Shown in pieces: positions 10,586 to 20,460 of a DNA stretch of 31,462 nt (its first letter is position 1; the number at the start of each line of letters is the position of its first letter). Position numbers and translations under genes: made by a program. The notes beneath the pieces were generated by a model. The model saw only the letters and a list, made by a program, of their open reading frames with translations. It searched no databases and was not told the DNA's origin. Origin of the DNA: Beroe ovata (lineage: Eukaryota > Ctenophora > Nuda > Beroida > Beroidae); the NCBI GenBank assembly GCA_946803715.1, contig CAMPET010000186.1:94472-125933 (forward strand), given 5' to 3'.

Positions 10586-11795
10586 ATGCTCATTTCCGTG
10601 GTCCTATTCCTGGCTACTACCGGGATAGCGACTGCATCTGACGGTGAAAATATGTTGGAGACATTTGTTAAAGTGAGTGTAGAATGATAAAGATTTCTAT
10701 ACAATTTCCACACTTTTCGATAACATACCCTACAGTTTTCGAACCCTCGCCTTTTTCCAACAGATGTTGCCTAAGTAGAACACTAACCCCTGTTTGCTTG
10801 TCCAGCTCCAAAGAGCGCTGAGAGAGCGGCGAAGCGTGCTCGGTGAGGCTAGCTACGATTGCTACTCGGACGGTGCTTGTGCGCTGGAGTACAGACAGGA
10901 GGGCCTCCTCACCTACAGAGAGGAGTTGTTGTGTGCCCGCTCCGAACAAGGGTGTGGCGACTCCGTGGCGGAGGTGAGGAAACGGGAGGCGGAGTGCAGT
11001 TTCCTGGCGGAGCAGCTGTGTAGGAGGGGTACTTCCTCACCCTGTGAGTTCGCTCAGGAGGAGGAGGACTGTAGTGAGGTGTTGGAGAGGAAGAGGAGGG
11101 GTGAGTGTGAGGGGCTAGTGAGGAGAAGAGCGGCTGAGTGCGGCAGCTGGGGCAGGAGGGCAGTGAGGAGTGAGGAGTGTGCTGCTGTGATGCAGGAAAT
11201 GGAGGAAATGCAGTGCGGTGGTACAATCCTGGAGAAGAGAGCTAATGACTGTGATGCAGGGTGGCAGAAACATGACAAGAACTGCTACAAGTACTTTGCC
11301 GGGCCTGTCTCCTATCACGAGGCTAGGAAAGAGTGCACCAATCAGAACGGTAGGCTGGCCACGCCCGAAAAACTCATTTCCGGATCCCCAACCGATAGGG
11401 AATTCTTTGACAATCTTATAGAGAGCTCGGGAGCGAAGGCAAAGATAGATTCCGTTCTTGGCGACATGGACGATCACTTTGGCGGACAGAATTGGGACGA
11501 GGTAATCACGTATTACGATAACTGGGCGTGGATCAACGTGAAGATGAACGCAGAGGGAGATGCTTGGTTGTGGGATGAGGGGAACGAGGTCAAAATCGGG
11601 CTATCGGACTGGGAGAAGAAACAACCCTCATTCGGTAACGATGTGGGCATGGACGGCAAGTGTGTTGTATACTTCCACAAAACATGGTCAGAGAGCCATG
11701 CTGATGAGGATACAGTGGATGAGGGAGCTTGGTGGAACACCAACTGTAATCTAAACCTTCCCTTCTTCTGTGAAATGGCTGTCGACAGCTTCTAA
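10586..11795 (+). CDS. Secreted C-type lectin with cysteine-rich stalk
   Basis: Two exons: 10586-10672 (ATG, GTGAGTG donor, phase 0) and 10806-11795 (TTGTCCAG acceptor), giving 358 residues. Residues 1-17 are a signal peptide. Residues about 30-170 are a charged Arg/Glu-rich, probably helical stalk with 12 cysteines at regular 6-18 residue spacing (48 to 166). Residues 178-355 are a C-type lectin-like domain of the long, six-cysteine form (C178, C189, C206, C315, C343, C351), with a WAWINV strand and an ending WWNTNC...FFCEM. The Ca-binding EPN or QPD motif is replaced by KKQPSF and the WND motif by WNT, so classical sugar binding is doubtful. It is probably extracellular and may oligomerise through the stalk. 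It converges with the F-BAR gene, with 187 bases between stops. Confidence 0.9.
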
Positions 11796-11982
11796 CTCCG
11801 ATAGTAATTGTGATCATCGGCTGGGTTTTAGCTCCTACTACAAAATATCGACTTTTTGAAAACCCATGGATGATGATTGATATCAGTGAAATATCATGTG
11901 ATATGTTAAGCAAATAATAGAATGATAAATTGTTATTTCCTCTACGTAAGGAAGTTTGTTTATTCAGTTATCAATACTCTGT

Positions 11983-14900
11983 CTATAATAACCTGGCCGC
12001 CGCGCCGCGCGCGCCGCGCACATGCAACCTCAAAACCCCGTTTATCGTCAAACCTGGATCATTGGATATGGAGATTATCATGTCTTTGTCAATGATAACC
12101 CCACTATTCTCCTCACTCGAGGGAGAGTGTACGCCACCACTACTCTCCGGACCACCCTGTAGAGGTGCCACCTCACCACCTTCACCAACATGGCTTCCCT
12201 CACCACATCCCTCACCCGTGGTGACTTCCTCTTGTTCTTCCTGCTCTTCTTCCAACGCTGATTTACCTGCACATTGGCTGCTGTAAAGCTACTGATAAAT
12301 ATACCACATTATAGCAAATATTCTGCAAATTTCGAGAATTATTCTGATCGCGAAGGAATAATTCTGATGTAAGAATACCTCTAACAGTTCCGGCATCCAA
12401 TATGATATCATCCTCAGGATCGAGCAATATGTCATCCACTGACTCTTCTCCTGTACATATTATTCAAAACTCCAAATTTACCACGTGAATTCAACTGATT
12501 CATTCACTATAAGATTCTAGAGTAGCTAATGGCGGTCTCATCCCTGGTGAGAAGTAAATCCACAGTCCACATTCCTCTCTCTAATTACAAACCTGGTGGT
12601 GGTGCAGCAGCCGGGTCCACCACAATGTTTCCCGATAGTGTCCTCGTCCGTATGTTGGTCCACATGTTTGTCACTTTCTGTGATATGTCACGGAGCGGGT
12701 TGTCCTCGGAGCTCTGGCGCTTGAGGAACATCGAGCTCATGTTGGTGGCGAACATCTTATCCTGGAGCAAGATGCGTGTGTCAGTGTGTCATTTGTCAGT
12801 GGGTCATTTCTCAGTGTGTCAGTGTGTCATTTGTCAGTGTGTCATTTGTCAGTNNNNNNNNNNNNNNNNNNNNNNNNNNNNNNNNNNNNNNNNNNNNNNN
12901 NNNNNNNNNNNNNNNNNNNNNNNNNNNNNNNNNNNNNNNNNNNNNNNNNNNNNNNNNNNNNNNNNNNNNNNNNNNNNNNNNNNNNNNNNNNNNNNNNNNN
13001 NNNNNNNNNNNNNNNNNNNNNNNNNNNNNNNNNNNNNNNNNNNNNNNNNNNNNNNNNNNNNNNNNNNNNNNNNNNNNNNNNNNNNNNNNNNNNNNNNNNN
13101 NNNNNNNNNNNNNNNNNNNNNNNNNNNNNNNNNNNNNNNNNNNNNNNTGTGTCTCTGTGTGTTTGTGTGTGTGTCTGTGTGTGTCAGTGTATTTGTCAGT
13201 GTGTCAGTGTGTCAGTGTGTCATTTGTCAGTGTGTCAGTGTGTCAGTGTGTCAGTGTGTCATTTGTCAGTGGGTCAGTGTGTCATTATATCATGTAGGGG
13301 AACGGCTAACTGTAATCAATAGGCATGCCCCAACGATTCAATAAAAGCTCAATTTACCGACTGAACCCAAAACACCGTATAACATTCCTACCATCATTTT
13401 CTTGCCTGAATGTTGTTGAGGAATTTGGAGGCTGGTGTCTTACAGAACTCCTGCATATCCGATCGTGACATGTTGAGTTGCAGGTCTCCAGGGGGCTCGG
13501 GACACTCACACTCCATCGAGTAGCGTACTATGACGTACAATGTAGTGGTGGTGAGTGGATCATAGTGATAATGATATAGGGATTTGAATGATAGCTCATA
13601 GCGCTACAACAGGTTATTGGTAATACAGGGGGATTAAATAGGATGGGCCATATTTTGATCACTTTATGTACGTGAGATAATTACTGGGAGTGCCCTCACC
13701 TCCCTGTAGATCTGTCTGAGCTGCGAGTAGTGCGGAGGCAGTAGTGCTGAATGATGTGGAGGTGGACTCCACGAGGGAAGTGAAATGTCCCACACTCTGG
13801 CACACTGTTTCCACTCGCTTCACGGATGTATTGTTCAGCTCCTATTATAAGTGAAGGTACTGCAGTGTGTCTATATACAATGCAATCTATAATATAAAGG
13901 AAAGAGGCAGTTCAAGCCTGTCTGCGTTTATCTCAACCGAGGGGAGTTGAAACACCGGGATTTTTTGCAAGGTGGTAGAAAAACNCGTACTATGACGTAC
14001 AATGTAGTGGTGGTGAGTAGATCATAGTGATAATGATATAGGGATTTGAATGATAGCTCATAGCGCTGGGGGGATTAAATAGGATGGGCCATATTTTAAT
14101 CACTTTATGTACGCGAGATAATTACTGGGAGTGCCCTCACCTCCCTGTAGATCTGTCTGAGCTGCGAGTAGTGCAGAGGCAGTAGTGCTGAATGATGTGG
14201 AGGTGGACTCCACGAGGGAAGTGAAATGTCCCACACTCTGACACACTGTTTCCACTCGCTTCACGGATGTATTGTTCAGCTCCTATTATAAGTGGAGGTA
14301 TAACAGTGTGTCTATATGCAATGCAATATTACATATACGAATGCAGTGAGCTATTTTCCACGGACCCCCCCAAAAAAACTCACAATAAGGGGGTGGGGGT
14401 TCTGATAACAATGATCCTACACCATATATTGTACACTTTACAGTGTTGAAGAGTGTGTCTATTAAGGGGTTTCTACAGTGGTCTACAGAGTTACCTAACA
14501 GTAGCCAGTGGTAGCAATACATCTAGTTATATTACCTCTAGTATTGATGGCATGGTAACATTGAAGGCATGGGCATGTGCATCTCGACTCCGAATCCAGA
14601 GCTTCTGTAACTGCTTAGTCTTATTCTGATTATCCTGAGGGCATGTGTGTCACAACATACACACACACAGGGAGCAAGCATCATACTGGTGCACAGCTAT
14701 CGGAACAAACCATAACATCGTCCTTTATTTCTTTCATTTCTTCTGAAAATTGTTTGCGTCAACGATCAGTCTCACGAACAATCGTCAGACTCGTAACAAG
14801 TCTCATTGTAATGAATGAAGGTGGAATAATCAGCTAACTTACCTGATGTATCAGAAAGAATGGTCTTGTATACTTTTCTCCGTTCCTGAGTTAGAATTTA

Positions 14901-16428
14901 ATACAGCGCCTGACAGAAAACCATCGAATACGAAATTATGATCATCAAATCAGAGCACTACCATGTCCAATTTGCTTTGATCTTCTTTGAGACTTGCCAT
15001 CACTTTCTTTCCATGGGCAACCACCTCGACCTGCAGTTCAGAGTGAAGTTCATTTAATGAACCTATAAAACGTGAAAGTAGAATTTAAACTAAGTAGAAT
15101 TATAGTAGTTTATAAACTAGTGAAAACACAGAAGGCTATGCTATAATTTGAGCCGTTGATATACACTGTACATTTGTACCTACGCTCATCTGATACAGAG
15201 AACATTGTGTTTAATTTTCGTCTTTGTTTTTCAATGATAATAAGACGTGTTACCTGAATTTCACCCAAATAGGACAACGAGTTTACATAACTTGCGCGCA
15301 CCAGTCCGAAACAATGCAATATGTTGTGTCGTGCGCGCTAACTCCATCACAGGAGATGTCAATATAATCGGCGCGTTACATTTCAAGAAGACCCTTCTGT
15401 GATGGACATAGCACTTTTTATCGCTATTTTCATCTGGGGAATCAAACCATCTTCCAAGTTCCAAGCTACAGACGATAAAAAACAAAATAGAATACTACTT
15501 TTTGCTGAAAGTTACATCTTATTCTGAGCCCAACTGGGATTTGATTGGATAACAGCAGTTGGTATGATGCGCCATGCGGTCATGATAAGATTATCCTGGG
15601 ATCACATAACTTTAGTTAAGTTAAACTTATTAAGTTATTAACGACACGTCAGGGCACAAGTCTCATAGAAACATGTTTTAAACCTGTTTTGAAAGCTCCT
15701 CTTGACTGAAAGTAACAATTGCAGGCTTGACTTCTCTTTGTAAAGTGTAGGCGACATTTAGATGTGCCTCTGCATAACCCAGTAGGTCCTCTATCATAGC
15801 TCCCCAAACACTTTGCAGTGGTCTGAAGTGGGTGCATGCTGTAGTTATAATGTTGCTTACTATCCGACTCTATTCCAAGTGTGACAACTCATAGAGTCAC
15901 GCATGGGATAATTGCGTGACTAATGAGTGATAATTAATTGAAAATGAGCAATGTTTCATGTCTTGATAATATTGAGTGGCATGAATATCAGCACACATAG
16001 GTAAAAGTAATGATATAACCTGAAATACTCAGTCGTCTTTTCCGTGAATATTTTCTGCAGCTTTCCCTGGCGACTATTGCACAGCTGAGCAATACTGAAA
16101 CATTTGAGTGGTGGATGAAGCAGTGAATTGAAAATGGGATAGAAGAGGCAAGCTAAACATTGGTCAATCCTAACCTCTTGGCATACTGGTACTCTATATA
16201 CGCAAATTTCTGCCAGAATTCGGACATCATATCAACCGTCTCTTTTCCATTGCTCAACCGTTCAGCTAGATAGTTGAACTCTTCCTGACGCAATAATCAC
16301 TTTAGATCACGTCACGTTTTAAAATCACATTGTACATTAAATTTCTTATAGCACTTAGCAGTTTAACCTTGATCTAAGGATAGAAGGGCAAAACTAACCA
16401 TGTATTGATTTGGAGAACTCCTCTTCAT
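11983..16428 (-). CDS. F-BAR domain protein, 14 exons
   Basis: Cytoplasmic membrane-bending protein of the F-BAR family, about 458 residues. Exons in transcript order: 16428-16399 (ATG), 16284-16175, 16094-16020, 15822-15684, 15030-14962, 14885-14843, 14742-14711 (32-nt microexon), 14634-14536, 14282-14141 or its twin 13841-13700, 13527-13406, 12761-12593, 12450-12379, and 12257 (or 12266)-11983. All phases agree. The FCH part reads EEFNYLAERLSNGKE, then FWQKFAYIEYQYAKSIAQLC. It is followed by long amphipathic helices (PLQSVWGAMIEDLLGYAEAH and KKVMASLKEDQSKLD) and KQLQKLWIRSRDA. The C-terminal 110 residues are acidic and disordered (EEEQEEQEE), with no SH3 or RhoGAP domain seen. The intron after 13406 starts with GC. 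The start could be extended by an upstream exon. The subfamily is unresolved. Confidence 0.82.
12775..13290. repeat. GTGTGTCA(TTTGTCA) minisatellite interrupted by an N gap
   Basis: Tandem TGTGTCAGTGTGTCATTTG units lie on both sides of a 294-base N block (12854-13147), all within one F-BAR intron. The gap is almost certainly the unresolved middle of the repeat, so open frames across it are artefacts. Confidence 0.9.
12854..13147. other. Assembly gap (294 N)
   Basis: A run of Ns inside the minisatellite. The true length is unknown. It lies in the intron between the F-BAR exons 13406-13527 and 12593-12761, so an extra exon in it cannot be excluded. Confidence 0.99.
13524..14338. repeat. Tandem duplication of an F-BAR exon and flanks
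   Basis: Block 13524 to about 13892 is repeated at 13986 to about 14338 with few substitutions and one indel of about 20 bases. A single N at 13985 lies just before the second copy. Each copy carries a complete 142-nt exon (13700-13841 and 14141-14282) with intact splice sites. The differences inside the exon that I can see are synonymous. Similarity fades gradually after the exon, so it may be a real duplication, a retained haplotype or an unmerged contig end. Confidence 0.88.
15031..15683. other. F-BAR intron without recognised features
   Basis: A 653-base intron between F-BAR exons. Small minus-strand ORFs at 15110-15319 and 15261-15485 do not continue the F-BAR frame and show no domain pattern. 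Nothing else was recognised. Confidence 0.55.
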
Positions 16429-16639
16429 CTCTCTAATAGGAATGAGTTAGTAAGTGGTTCAATTGACGCATTACCTAAGTATTTTTCAACAAAGGCACAA
16501 ATCATCAGAAGAAAAGCGAATATGAAACTTAGTCATTAATAAATGTACAAAAATGTATAAAAATAATTAATCCTCTATATACATACCAAATCTAATCTGA
16601 TCTATGATTAATATTGACTAAAAATGTCCACGAAGGACA

Positions 16640-18505
16640 TCAGAGTTTTCCTATAACCATTGCCTCCACATAGGTTCCTGCTTGAACACAAGTGAGGGAC
16701 TCAGTTTTAGGTGGTAGCTTGAGGAGGATGTTAGCGCTCCTCATGCTGAGCAGTCTGCTACTGCACTGACCGCCCGTCAGACGAATAGTTCCCCGATCAT
16801 ACACTGCCCTGATATACTCTGGCCGGGGATCAAGAGTCCTTGTCTCGGGGAGAGAGACTCTGATAGTGTTAGGTTCAGGGTCCCTACCCTCGTACACTCT
16901 GAGAGCTGGCAGCACAAACAGTTTGTACGTCACCATGGCACTTACAGGGTTACCAGGCAAACCAAAGTACAGCTTACCATCTGGCAGTGTTGCGAATGTG
17001 CTGGGTTTGCCCGGTTTCATGTGAACTCTTCCAAAGTGTATTTTGGCCCCTATTTGGGACAGAGCTTCCTTTATGTGATCGCTCTCCCCCATAGAAACAC
17101 CGCCTGAGCTTATAACAATATCAGAATCCAGAAACGCGGCCTTCAACCCTGCTATTGTACCTTCAAGTGTGTCTTCCAGATGCGAGGTAAAGGACACTGA
17201 ATAGCCATCTTCTCTGATAACATGGCAAAGTGCGGGGTTATTACTGTCCCTTACTTGTCCTGCCCCTATTGACACCCCAGCTTCCTTCACTAGTTCGTCA
17301 CCAGAGCTCAACAATGCTATCTTCGGTTTGTCAAATACCTTGACATTCTCAATACCTTGAGAAGCGAGTAGCCCAATTTCAGCAGCTTGGAGCTGACATT
17401 TAGCAGGCAGAAGTATATCCCCCTGGGATATATCAGATCCAACAGGTCGTATATCAGTGCCTGGAGGAACTGTTTTCAAAACTCTGATATGATCTTCCTC
17501 TCCGTCAGATGTTGCAGAGACTAATTCAGTATCCTCAACTTGCACCACTGCATCTGCACCCAGTGGGACCATACCTCCAGTTGTAACTCTTGAAACCGTC
17601 CCGCTCAAAACAATACTGCTATTGTTTTCTCCCATTTTTGAGACAGCCATGACTTTGAATTCTCCAGAGCCATCACTTGAAACAACTGCATAACCATCTT
17701 TAATACTGGCTCTGTAATTTGGAACATTTTCCCTGGCTATTATTTCACAGGCTAAGATATGACCATGAGCTGATTGAAGCATCTTTATTGGGCAACTTGA
17801 ATTGATAAGAATGGGTAATGTTATCACTCTGTCTTGCTTCTCCGTGGCAGCATGTATGATCAAGCCTAGTGCATCTGTCACAGAAACCATTGGCCACCGT
17901 GACTGACGGTCCCTGAAAGCAACTTTCTTTTCACAGTTGTTCCTTATGATGTTTGAGGTCTTGTGAGGACATTGGTGACTGCTTTTTGCAAGGCTATCAT
18001 GAAATATGGCTACAGAGTCTTCTTTTCGTCCAATTAAATCAAGAATATGATCCATCAGGGGCAATATTAACTCAAAGTATTCTATCACAGCTTTTTTTGA
18101 TCCAGGCAAACAGATAATCAACAAATTACCTTTGATACCAATGAGTGGATTGGAGAGCATGGCAAATGAGGTCTTCTCAGCACACTTGCTGACAATGCTT
18201 GACATGATACCTGTAGCTTGCTTATCTAAGAGTGGAGCAATCGCTTTAACTGTAACATCATTTGGGGAAAGCCCTGTTCCTCCTGTTGAAATGAACAAAT
18301 GCGCCCCACTTAGTGCCCTAGTCTTCTCAATCATTGCATGTAGGGCGCACTGAATTTTAGAGACATCATCAGCAACACACAGCATATCTATGGTAACATC
18401 AGCTCTCCATTTTGATAACATGGAATATATCTGTGGCCCCGATGTGTCCTTGGTAAATCCAGCTGAGCAAGAATCACTTATTGTTAATATAACAGCCTGG
18501 GTCAT
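16640..18505 (-). CDS. GPHN: Gephyrin (MogA-MoeA fusion), single exon
   Basis: Bifunctional molybdenum-cofactor enzyme and scaffold of 621 residues from the ATG at 18505. The N-terminal G (MogA) domain adenylylates molybdopterin; it shows STGGTG (73-78) followed by SPNDVT, and LPGSKK (133-138). A linker of only about 40 residues follows, against about 150 in vertebrate gephyrin. The E (MoeA) domain inserts molybdate; it shows ASIKDGYAV (266-274), SSGDEL, SSGGVSMGESDH (from 466), GLPGNPVSA (515 on), DPRPEY and SSRLLSMRSAN near the end. The coding part is one open exon, although gephyrin genes in many animals are heavily split. A good acceptor (TTGATTTTCAG) lies 19 bases before the ATG, so a 5' UTR intron is likely. 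The short linker suggests enzyme function rather than a vertebrate-type synaptic scaffold. The F-BAR gene follows 212 bases downstream on the same strand. Confidence 0.95.
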   Translation of the reverse strand: MTQAVILTISDSCSAGFTKDTSGPQIYSMLSKWRADVTIDMLCVADDVSKIQCALHAMIEKTRALSGAHLFISTGGTGLSPNDVTVKAIAPLLDKQATGIMSSIVSKCAEKTSFAMLSNPLIGIKGNLLIICLPGSKKAVIEYFELILPLMDHILDLIGRKEDSVAIFHDSLAKSSHQCPHKTSNIIRNNCEKKVAFRDRQSRWPMVSVTDALGLIIHAATEKQDRVITLPILINSSCPIKMLQSAHGHILACEIIARENVPNYRASIKDGYAVVSSDGSGEFKVMAVSKMGENNSSIVLSGTVSRVTTGGMVPLGADAVVQVEDTELVSATSDGEEDHIRVLKTVPPGTDIRPVGSDISQGDILLPAKCQLQAAEIGLLASQGIENVKVFDKPKIALLSSGDELVKEAGVSIGAGQVRDSNNPALCHVIREDGYSVSFTSHLEDTLEGTIAGLKAAFLDSDIVISSGGVSMGESDHIKEALSQIGAKIHFGRVHMKPGKPSTFATLPDGKLYFGLPGNPVSAMVTYKLFVLPALRVYEGRDPEPNTIRVSLPETRTLDPRPEYIRAVYDRGTIRLTGGQCSSRLLSMRSANILLKLPPKTESLTCVQAGTYVEAMVIGKL

Positions 18506-18991
18506 GTTGTCAAATGGCAGCTTCCTGAAAATCAAATAGATAATATGAAGTTAACATGTTTGAGCAGAAAATAATAATAATTTAAAACTGATAAAATTTG
18601 TTTCGAAGGATGTTGGCAACTTTATCAGCTCATAATTCATATGTATTTGTATGTTTGAGTTGGCATATAATGTATATATTTCAGCCGCCTTTTGAGCAAT
18701 CTCAATGAAATTTCGAAAACATTGCAGGCAATGTATGTGGCCAACATGACGCAGTAGAGATCTAATCTTTGAGGTTTCGAAACAGAGATTCAACATTTTT
18801 GATGTATGGACTTGATTTTTTTGCAAAATTGTTGCCAATGCCTAAAACATCTCCAAATTTTATCCAGAAACTCCCGATAGAAGCTGAGATATGAAGTTTT
18901 TACTTAAGTTCTTGCCTGCCTGTAGAGTGTAAATCTAACCATGATATAACTAAGTTTTTCATCAGCATTTCTCCCTGTTATAATAAAGTAA

Positions 18992-19352
18992 CCCACTTGT
19001 ACTAAATTCATCACCCTAATCTTTTGAAAATTCTTATTTTATCTCTTTTTGGGTAAAACAGACATGAATCAATGTCTTTTCAGGTGCTGATTCCGAATCA
19101 CCCCATGTGATGAAGGGCAAAAATGCTTCTCTGGCTAGTTAAGGGCGAAAAACTGATTTGGCCACATGACGAGACATGTTTCCACTTAACCGCATTTTAA
19201 CCTCTTTACAGAGTAGGATTTTTTCCCCTGTATCACATGGGGTGATTCTAAATCAGTGCCTAAAAATACTTCAATTCATGTCTGTTTTTACCTTAAAAAA
19301 GACAGAAATAAGAATTTTCAAAACATTGGGGCGATGAATTTAGTACGAGTGG
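18992..19352. repeat. Foldback element with about 120-bp imperfect arms
   Basis: The left arm about 18992-19111 (CCACTTGTACTAAATTCATC ... CACCCCATGTGAT) is the imperfect reverse complement of the right arm about 19232-19352 (ATCACATGGGGTG ... GATGAATTTAGTACGAGTGG). The centre is about 120 bases with no open frame. It is a typical non-autonomous foldback or MITE-like element. Confidence 0.8.
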
Positions 19353-19423
19353 CAAAATTTTGAAATTTCTCCGAATAATCACGAAAATAATTTTGGCTCG
19401 TGCTATTCAGTATTCTGCCTCGT

Positions 19424-19634
19424 TTGAATCCGCGCACGACCGTACTTTTATGCTAACCTAACCCTAACCCTAACCTAACCCTTACCTAACCCTAACCTAA
19501 CCCTAACCATAGTACCCAAACCCGGCCCTAACCCTGACCCTAACCCTAACCCTAACCGTTAAGGTTAGGGCTAAAGTTAGGTTAGCATAAAAGCTGACAG
19601 GCGCGTCGCAAGTACGGTCGTGCGCGGATTCAAT
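19424..19634. mobile_element. Foldback element with telomere-like core
   Basis: Perfect 24-bp terminal inverted repeats, beginning TTGAATCCGCGCACGACC on the left and ending with its complement near 19633. Inside them a second inverted pair (TTTTATGCTAACCTAAC and its complement near 19575) flanks about 100 bases of CCCTAA/CCTAA repeats, the animal telomere motif. No coding sequence and no clear target duplication. Right next to it lies the dispersed repeat copy at 19635. Confidence 0.85.
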
Positions 19635-19688
19635 GTGCACACGTTGCGCGCCCCTGTTCTACTCAGTGAACTGAAAAGTCGTAGAAAG
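19635..19688. repeat. Dispersed repeat, copy B (partner at 7708-7761)
   Basis: Same orientation and nearly the same sequence as the block at 7708-7761. It abuts the right end of the telomere-cored foldback element, which suggests it is part of the same or a neighbouring element. Confidence 0.8.
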
Positions 19689-19708
19689 GGGCACAGGTAT
19701 TACGACTA

Positions 19709-19742
19709 ATTAGGCGCGCGACCGATTTGGTCGCGCGCTAAT
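19709..19742. repeat. GC-rich hairpin
   Basis: ATTAGGCGCGCGACC faces GGTCGCGCGCTAAT across a short loop (one-base bulge). It is the third inverted structure within 750 bases, after the two foldback elements. Confidence 0.7.
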
Positions 19743-19999
19743 CACTCATAAGGACTAACACTTTTCCATTTTCTACGAGAAAAAGTGATGGCGCCATACA
19801 AAAAGTCCAAACATGTATTTTTATTAGCAAAACCACATAACACATTGTGCATTATACATTCAACTCAAGTACTGAAAGCAAAATGACTTCACCGTGGCAA
19901 TGGTGAGACAATCTGAAATCCCTTGGTTGAATTGCGGCTTTTAACAAATATTATGTAACCTCGATTGAAGAGCACGTTCAATGTTCATGTCAGATATCA

Positions 20000-20460
20000 A
20001 TCGGAATCCAAGAAACTCATCCGAACTTGATTCTTCACTGAGGACTCTTGGAGTGCCTTTACTTTATGTGNATAGACTTAAAATAACCGCAATGGTCATG
20101 TTTATATTAGTTGTCATAAGGTCATTATGCTCCTCGATGCTTAGTTTTGCCATAAAATTGAAAAAACTGAATTTCCATTCTCAGCGCAATGAGATAATGA
20201 TGTAGCGTCGTTATTGTAACTCTGTTGTTGGAGGTCCTAAAGACCTCATTTTTAGCGCAAAAGAACCGCAATGGTCATGTTTATATTAGTGGTCTCAAGG
20301 TCGCGGTCGCTCAGCCCCCTGACGCTTAGTTTTCTCATGAATTTGAAAATACTGAATGTAGGACTAGATCACCTTTGTCCTGAAAATAATAAGTATAACT
20401 CAGCTTCTGAAGGTCGTGGAGGCTTCTTTCATAGCTGAAGGGAACCGCACTCCCTGTGAT
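20000..20460. repeat. Degenerate tandem repeat, unit about 180 bp
   Basis: The block AACCGCAATGGTCATGTTTATATTAGT... at about 20083-20172 recurs at 20264-20358, and the preceding GGAGGTC...-type segment recurs before each copy and again near 20420-20450 (GAAGGTCGTGGAGG ... GGGAACCGCA). About two and a half diverged copies are present. A single N lies at 20071. The 74-aa ORF here is a by-product. Confidence 0.7.

Noticed and set aside
12529-13344. Long plus-strand ORFs with many X residues
   Set aside because: They run through the N gap and a TG-rich repeat; real F-BAR exons lie on the other strand.
13700-13841. Alternative F-BAR exon frame reading WKQCARVWDISLPSWSPPP
   Set aside because: It looked protein-like, but the phase-0 exit of the 14536-14634 exon requires the frame ELNNTSVKRVETVCQS, which also starts exactly at the acceptor.
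18551-18838. 95-aa minus-strand ORF upstream of gephyrin
   Set aside because: No family pattern; it lies where a 5' UTR intron of gephyrin is expected and shows no splice linkage in frame.
19440-19580. Chromosome end or telomere
   Set aside because: The CCCTAA repeats are short and imperfect, inside an inverted-repeat element, with normal sequence on both sides.
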